A stretch of 9,659 nt of DNA, from contig JBEKDJ010000343.1 in assembly GCA_050014415.1 (NCBI GenBank), positions 1 to 9,659 of the forward strand, written 5' to 3'. Positions within the stretch are counted from its first letter, which is position 1, and every line of letters starts with the position of its first letter. The DNA comes from JBEKDJ01 sp050014415. GTDB taxonomy: Bacteria; Desulfobacterota; BSN033; UBA1163. Below the pieces are notes generated by a model. It saw nothing but the letters and a program-made list of their open reading frames with translations, searched no databases and had not been told where the DNA came from. Position numbers and translations under genes: made by a program. Positions 5,861 to 9,659 of this stretch are shown here, piece by piece.

Positions 5861-6879
5861 CAAAACGAACCTTGACCTTCCGTGAAGCCCTCAATGAAGC
5901 CATCCGTCTGGAGATGCGCCGGGACCCGACAGTGATCTTAATAGGGGAAGACGTGGCGGGTGGAGCCACGCTCCCACATCTTGAAGCAGAAGGAGGAAGT
6001 GAGTGGGGGGGTGCTCTGGGAGTAACCGTTGGGTTGGCGAAGGAGTTTGGTCGGAAGCGGGTACTGGATACTCCCATAAGTGAATCAGCCATTATGGGCG
6101 CAGCAGTGGGGGCAGCTGTCACAGGGCTTCGGCCAATTGCCGAGCTGATGTTCGTAGATTTTTTTGGGGTGTGCATGGACCAGATTTACAATCAAGGAGG
6201 AAAATTTCGCTACATGTTTGGAGGCAAGGTCCAGGTCCCCGTTGTCATCCGGGCCACAATTGGAGCCGGCTTGCGTGCAGGGGCACAGCATTCCGGTTGC
6301 CACTATTCTGTCTTTACTCACATGCCAGGTCTCAAGACCGTGGTCCCATCTACTCCTTACGATGGCAAGGGGCTTTTAATCTCAGCAATTCGCGACCCTG
6401 ACCCGATCCTCTTTTTCGAACATAAGCTTCTCTACGGTATGAGTGGTGAGGTGCCAGAAGGTGATTATACTATTCCCCTCGGTGTAGCTGACATCAAACG
6501 GAAGGGAAAAGATGTGACTGTGGTGGCGATAGGCCGTATGGTCCACTTTGCCTTGGAAGCAGCGGAGAAACTTGCGAAGAATGGGATGGAGTTGGAAGTG
6601 ATTGATCTTCGGACTCTATCGCCATTGGATCACAAAACCGTACTGGAGTCGGTAAGAAAGACGCACCGGTTGGTGGTGGTAGACGAGGACAACCCAAGGT
6701 GCAGTATGGCCTGCGATATCATAGCATTAGTGAGTACAAAGGCTTTTGATGATCTGGATGCACCGCCCCGGATGGTGACAGCACCTCACACTCCAGTACC
6801 CTTCAGTCCGCCGCTGGAGGATTATTACATACCGAGCGTTGAGAAGATTATTTCCACAATCAAATCTCTGGTTTCATGA
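5857..6879 (+). CDS. acoB: Acetoin/2-oxoacid dehydrogenase E1 beta subunit
   Basis: A 340-residue transketolase-like subunit that pairs with E1 alpha in an alpha2beta2 enzyme using thiamine diphosphate. The pyrimidine-binding domain (about 1-180) has GEDVAGG (30-36), PISESAIMG with the likely catalytic glutamate E76, DFFGVCMDQIYNQ.GKFRYM and AGAQHS with H145. The transketolase C-terminal domain (about 200-330) has VTVVAIGRMVHFALEAAE, LEVIDLRTLSPLD and VVVDEDNP. ATG 5857 is preceded by GGAGG (5845-5849) at 7 bases and overlaps the acoA stop. The frame extends 39 codons further upstream, but that stretch is the out-of-frame shadow of the acoA tail. The gene is intact, although its E1 alpha partner is broken, so alone it should not form an active E1. 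Beta subunits of acetoin, pyruvate and branched-chain enzymes look alike; acoX and the cluster layout favour acetoin. Confidence 0.92.
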   Translation: MTKRTLTFREALNEAIRLEMRRDPTVILIGEDVAGGATLPHLEAEGGSEWGGALGVTVGLAKEFGRKRVLDTPISESAIMGAAVGAAVTGLRPIAELMFVDFFGVCMDQIYNQGGKFRYMFGGKVQVPVVIRATIGAGLRAGAQHSGCHYSVFTHMPGLKTVVPSTPYDGKGLLISAIRDPDPILFFEHKLLYGMSGEVPEGDYTIPLGVADIKRKGKDVTVVAIGRMVHFALEAAEKLAKNGMELEVIDLRTLSPLDHKTVLESVRKTHRLVVVDEDNPRCSMACDIIALVSTKAFDDLDAPPRMVTAPHTPVPFSPPLEDYYIPSVEKIISTIKSLVS

Positions 6880-6926
6880 CATTAACAATATTGTCTATAG
6901 ATTTTTTAGCCGGAAGAAACATTTCC

Positions 6927-6971
6927 AAATCCCCCCAACCCCCTTTGCCAAAGGGGGGCAAAGGGGAATTT
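6927..6971. repeat. G/C-tract palindromic repeat between acoB and acoX
   Basis: Positions 6939-6946 pair exactly with 6950-6957 around a 3-base loop, and the outer AAATCCCC (6927-6934) pairs with GGGGAATTT (6963-6971) with one bulged base. This AAATCCCC...GGGGAATTT shape, with CCCTTTG inside, is a dispersed palindrome familiar to me from deltaproteobacterial genomes. It lies in the 192-base acoB-acoX gap and could trim or partly terminate the transcript there. Confidence 0.7.
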
Positions 6972-6997
6972 ATGATTTGAATGGTTCGGGCCTAGTT

Positions 6998-7023
6998 GCC
7001 CTGTACCACGTTAGGTTCAGGGC
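6998..7023 (+). other. Small hairpin upstream of acoX
   Basis: GCCCTG (6998-7003) and CAGGGC (7018-7023) can pair around a 14-base loop. It is short and may be chance; noted because acoX lacks a clear ribosome site and its leader is otherwise unexplained. Confidence 0.25.
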
Positions 7024-7071
7024 CTGCCGGTAGCCAGGGGTGATGCAGCCGTCATGAAAGATTGTTAAGAA

Positions 7072-8061
7072 ATGGCAACAGTCGGAATCATTGCAAATCC
7101 AGCTTCAGGGAAAGATATCAGAAGACTTGTTGCTCATGGGTCGGTCTTTACCAATCAGGAGAAGGTAAATATCGTCCGGCGGGTACTTCTGGGCCTTCAG
7201 GCCACTGGGGTAGAAGAGGCTATTTTCATGCCTGACTACTTCGGCATCGGTGCGAGGGCCGTTGATGGAGTCAGGCTTGCTCTGAAGACATCAACGTTGC
7301 AGATGCCTTTGCGAGGCACCCAGGAGGATTCTACCGAAGCCGCAGCACGCTTTCGAGAGTTGCAGGTAGGCTGTATCATAACACTGGGAGGGGATGGTAC
7401 GAATCACGCTGTAGCCAAAGGCTGCGGGAAGATTCCCCTCCTCCCCATCTCTACCGGCACGAATAATGTTTTCCCATGCATGGTCGAAGGAAGCATTGCA
7501 GGACTTGCTGCCGGGGTGATCACCTCACAGATTGTTAGATTGGATCGAGTGTTTCAACAGACCAAACGATTAGAGATTGAGAGGAATGACCAAATGATTG
7601 ACATTGCTCTCATTGATGTTGTGGTCTATGACGATGTCTTTCTAGCATCGCGTGCTGTATGGAATATGTCCAAAGTGCGGGAGATTGTCTTGGCACGGGC
7701 TGACCCAAGCAACATCGGACTCTCCTCGATCGGCGGATGCCTCTACCCGGGATCCCTCGATGAGAAGCACGGAATCCATATTAAAATCGGCCAAGGAGAC
7801 CAGAGAGTCTTGGCTGCCATTGCCCCTGGATTGATCAAACGCATTGATATCGAAAGCCACGGCCTCATCAAGCTCAATGAAGCAGTGGAAGTCAACCACA
7901 AACCCTCCGTTCTTGCCTTGGATGGAGAGCGAGAGGTCGAGACGGGAAAGAAAGACCGTATCTCCATCCGGCTGACTAACAACGGACCTTATGTGGTTGA
8001 TATTAAGGGAGCCCTCAAAGAGGCTGCCCAAAAGGGGTTTTTCATAAACCGTGACACTTAA
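7072..8061 (+). CDS. acoX: AcoX, NAD-kinase-like protein of the acetoin operon
   Basis: A 329-residue protein of the AcoX family, which belongs to the ATP-NAD/diacylglycerol kinase-like fold. It opens with VGIIANPASGKDIRRLVAHGS, then has LGGDGTNHAVAKG (about 105-117, the GGDGT nucleotide site of NAD kinases) and PLLPISTGTNNVFP (about 122-135, equivalent to the NE/D motif region). AcoX is encoded in acetoin operons of several bacteria, but its biochemical role is not settled; NAD(H) phosphorylation is inferred from the fold. The start is taken at ATG 7072 because the conserved N-terminus begins there, but the region in front (TTAAGAA) is a poor ribosome site, unlike the strong ones of its neighbours. 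It lies 192 bases after acoB and 108 before acoC. It appears complete. Confidence 0.9.
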   Translation: MATVGIIANPASGKDIRRLVAHGSVFTNQEKVNIVRRVLLGLQATGVEEAIFMPDYFGIGARAVDGVRLALKTSTLQMPLRGTQEDSTEAAARFRELQVGCIITLGGDGTNHAVAKGCGKIPLLPISTGTNNVFPCMVEGSIAGLAAGVITSQIVRLDRVFQQTKRLEIERNDQMIDIALIDVVVYDDVFLASRAVWNMSKVREIVLARADPSNIGLSSIGGCLYPGSLDEKHGIHIKIGQGDQRVLAAIAPGLIKRIDIESHGLIKLNEAVEVNHKPSVLALDGEREVETGKKDRISIRLTNNGPYVVDIKGALKEAAQKGFFINRDT

Positions 8062-8169
8062 GCGTTTTGAAATGGAATGAGACAGGCCCCCGGCCAGAAA
8101 TGCTTCCAAGGCTTTAGAATATTGGCTTTTTTCAGTAGTCTTTAGTTTAGAAATCTCGGAGGTGAGAGA
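8062..8169 (+). other. acoX-acoC spacer
   Basis: No gene is seen. Around 8106-8132 a short CCAA/TTGG pairing followed by six T could act as a weak terminator, but the stem is only 4 bp. The spacer ends in a good ribosome site for acoC (GGAGG 8158-8162). Confidence 0.25.
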
Positions 8170-9408
8170 ATGGCGGTTCAGATCGTTGCACCGAAACTTG
8201 GAATGAGCATGAGCGATGTAAAAATAGTGGAATGGAAAGGGAAGGAGGGCGATTGGATAGAGAAGGGAAATGTGGTTCTTGTCATCGAGACGGAGAAGAC
8301 CGAGTGGAATGTTGAGGCCGGGGCTTCGGGTTTCCTCCATATTATGGTTCAAGAAGGGGGAAAGGCTAAGATAGGGCATGTGGTTGGTCTGATTGCAGGA
8401 ACCAAGGAGGAGCTAGAAAAACTCCAGAAGGAAACCCCGCGTGAACTATTGACCGGGGAAGCAAAAGAAGCTCCAGCCGCTGAAGCCGGACATGCGAAGC
8501 CCGGGGCTTTAGGGATTGAAGCAGTAGGCAAAGGACGTATTCGCATCTCACCAGTAGCTCGAAAGATGGCGGAAGAACATATGCTGGACCTAACACGTAT
8601 CGCAGGTACTGGTCCCGACGGCAGGATAGTGAAGGAGGATATTGAAAGGGCTATCGAGAAGAAAGGGGCACCTCCTCCGCAAGAAGGAAGCCCCGATCTC
8701 TACCAGGGCAGGAGGATAAGAGAGTCGATTCCCCTTAGAGGGATGAGGGGCGTAATCGCCGAGCGGATGCATGGCAGTCTATCGAGCTCCGCCCAGTTGA
8801 CCTTCCTGGGGGAGTTCGACGCTACCGATCTTGTCAAGCTTCGAGAAGCTCTTTTGAATCGAGAAAAGGTAATTGGGGCCAAGATCACGTATACAGAAAT
8901 CCTGGTGTACGTCATCGCAAGAGTTCTCAAAGATCATCCCGACATCAATGTCAGTCTGATTGAGAATGAGATCAAGGTGTGGGAGGACATCAACATAGGG
9001 GTTGCCGTTGCCTTGGGCAAGGAGGGCTTACTCGTCCCGGTGGTAAAGCAGGCGGACAAGAAATCGCTTGTCGAGATCTCCCGTGAGGTAAAGAACTTAG
9101 TGGAGAAGGCAAGGGATAAGAAAATCTTACCGGATGAGGTGACGGGTGGAACGTTTACTCTTACGAGTATAGGGGCCATAGGAGTTAGTTATTATCAGAC
9201 GCCGATCATCAATCAACCGGAGTCAGCGATCCTGGGAATCGGTCCGATCATGGAGAAACCTGTGGTGAAGAATAGCCAAATCGTTATCGCGCCAATGATG
9301 CCATACAGCTTGACCTTCGATCACAGGGTAATCAATGGCTTTGGAGCAGAGCAATTCCTCATAAGCCTGAAGGAATTGGTGGAAACCCCAGGCCTGCTTT
9401 TAGTTTGA
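8170..9408 (+). CDS. acoC: Dihydrolipoamide acyltransferase (E2) of the acetoin/2-oxoacid dehydrogenase complex
   Basis: A 412-residue E2 core protein that takes the acyl group from E1 on a lipoyl arm and passes it to CoA. Domains in order: a lipoyl domain (about 3-76) with the lipoylated lysine K43 in IETEKTEW; an Ala/Pro/Glu-rich linker; a peripheral-subunit-binding domain (about 123-163, SPVARKMAEEH...GTGPDGRIVKEDI); a second linker with PPP; and the catalytic acyltransferase domain (about 185-412) ending in SLTFDHRVINGFGAEQFL. The active-site histidine is H385. The usual DHRxxDG motif here reads DHRVING, so the conserved Asp is Asn389. ATG 8170 follows GGAGG (8158-8162) at 7 bases. It is otherwise a full-length, three-domain E2 with a single lipoyl domain. 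The substrate is inferred from acoX and acoAB, not from E2 residues. Confidence 0.93.
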   Translation: MAVQIVAPKLGMSMSDVKIVEWKGKEGDWIEKGNVVLVIETEKTEWNVEAGASGFLHIMVQEGGKAKIGHVVGLIAGTKEELEKLQKETPRELLTGEAKEAPAAEAGHAKPGALGIEAVGKGRIRISPVARKMAEEHMLDLTRIAGTGPDGRIVKEDIERAIEKKGAPPPQEGSPDLYQGRRIRESIPLRGMRGVIAERMHGSLSSSAQLTFLGEFDATDLVKLREALLNREKVIGAKITYTEILVYVIARVLKDHPDINVSLIENEIKVWEDINIGVAVALGKEGLLVPVVKQADKKSLVEISREVKNLVEKARDKKILPDEVTGGTFTLTSIGAIGVSYYQTPIINQPESAILGIGPIMEKPVVKNSQIVIAPMMPYSLTFDHRVINGFGAEQFLISLKELVETPGLLLV

Positions 9409-9441
9409 CAATCGTGATTTAGATAGCAAGACTCTGGACCT

Positions 9442-9569
9442 CGGACATCAGACTGAAGAGAAGAAACATGAATCACTAGGGATTTGGGGAGAAATACTCT
9501 TCTTTCTCCCTATCTCCCTCATTCCCCATCGTCATTGCAGAGAAGTCTGGGGCTGATATCTGAAGTCCG
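9442..9569. repeat. Imperfect inverted repeat in the gap after acoC
   Basis: CGGACATCAGA (9442-9452) and TCTGAAGTCCG (9559-9569) are inverted copies with one mismatch, bracketing about 106 bases that contain the hairpin at 9487-9510. The 208-base gap has no gene that I can see. The arms may belong to a dispersed repeat or be coincidence. Confidence 0.3.
9487..9510 (+). terminator. Hairpin after acoC
   Basis: GGGAGAAA (9487-9494) pairs exactly with TTTCTCCC (9503-9510) around an 8-base loop, 79 bases past the acoC stop. The sequence after it is pyrimidine-rich (TATCTCCCTCATT) rather than a true U-tract, so it would be a leaky terminator or processing site before the next gene. Confidence 0.4.
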
Positions 9570-9616
9570 GTGCTTGAATATCAGTTTTGTGAAGGGTGAA
9601 GAGAAGGAGATATAGC

Positions 9617-9659
9617 ATGGAAGATCGGGACGTAGTAATCGTAGGGGGTGGGCCGGCTG
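9617..9659 (+). CDS. N-terminus of a FAD/NAD(P)-binding oxidoreductase, probably E3 dihydrolipoamide dehydrogenase (cut by window end)
   Basis: Only 14 codons are present: MEDRDVVIVGGGPA, a beta strand running into the glycine-rich GGGPA(G) turn of a dinucleotide-binding Rossmann fold. ATG 9617 has GGAG (9606-9609) upstream with 7 bases between. By position after acoC, the missing E3 flavoprotein (acoL/lpd), which reoxidises dihydrolipoyl groups with NAD+, is expected, and E3 proteins begin in this way. Other flavoproteins (FixC/geranylgeranyl-reductase-like, thioredoxin-reductase-like) share the same opening, so the exact family cannot be settled here. Confidence 0.7.
   Translation, partial: MEDRDVVIVGGGPA

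Noticed and set aside
7054..7068. Mini-ORF ATG AAA GAT TGT TAA just before acoX
   Set aside because: Only four codons with no strong ribosome site; consistent with chance.
7642..8379. Long minus-strand open frame opposite acoX and acoC (245 codons)
   Set aside because: It is antisense to two well-recognised genes, has no family features, and spans their spacer; a reading-frame shadow.

Overview
The window looks like a chromosomal segment from a Gram-negative anaerobe. A deltaproteobacterial (Desulfobacterota) type is my best guess, from three things: branched-chain-type ABC import genes with several periplasmic binding proteins, an acetoin-type 2-oxoacid dehydrogenase cluster that includes acoX, and G/C-tract palindromic repeats (about 131-178 and 6927-6971) of a kind common in those genomes. 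This is inference; there is no rRNA or other marker gene. I see no tRNA, rRNA, CRISPR array, insertion sequence or phage gene.

Minus-strand half (about 1-4352), read right to left. A good sigma70-type promoter (4323-4352) precedes a wrecked livG, then an intact livF (3875-3165). A second, near-consensus sigma70 promoter (2958-2985) drives two tandem, clearly duplicated periplasmic substrate-binding proteins (2850-1612 and 1471-227). Two hairpins separate these two genes, and a large palindromic element (81-217) and a perfect 16-bp hairpin (3-39) lie beyond the second. The permeases (livH/livM) are not in the window.

Plus-strand half (about 4450-9659). This begins with a small VOC-fold protein (4509-4952), followed by acoA (E1 alpha, broken), acoB (E1 beta), acoX (NAD-kinase-like), acoC (E2) and the first 14 codons of a FAD/NAD(P)-binding protein that is probably the E3 dihydrolipoamide dehydrogenase. 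Together these are the components of an acetoin:acceptor / 2-oxoacid dehydrogenase complex: E1 cleaves the substrate using thiamine diphosphate, E2 moves the acyl group to CoA by its lipoyl arm, and E3 reoxidises the lipoyl group.

The main surprise is that two of the genes carry internal deletions with a frame change. livG has lost everything between its Walker A/Q-loop region and its last few codons, and also has an in-frame stop and a damaged Walker A. acoA has lost about 40 codons, including the GDG half of its thiamine-diphosphate motif, while both flanking parts remain well conserved. Either this locus is decaying, or the acoA lesion in particular is an assembly or sequencing artefact; reads across about 5366-5378 would decide. 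I did not find a convincing new system here.
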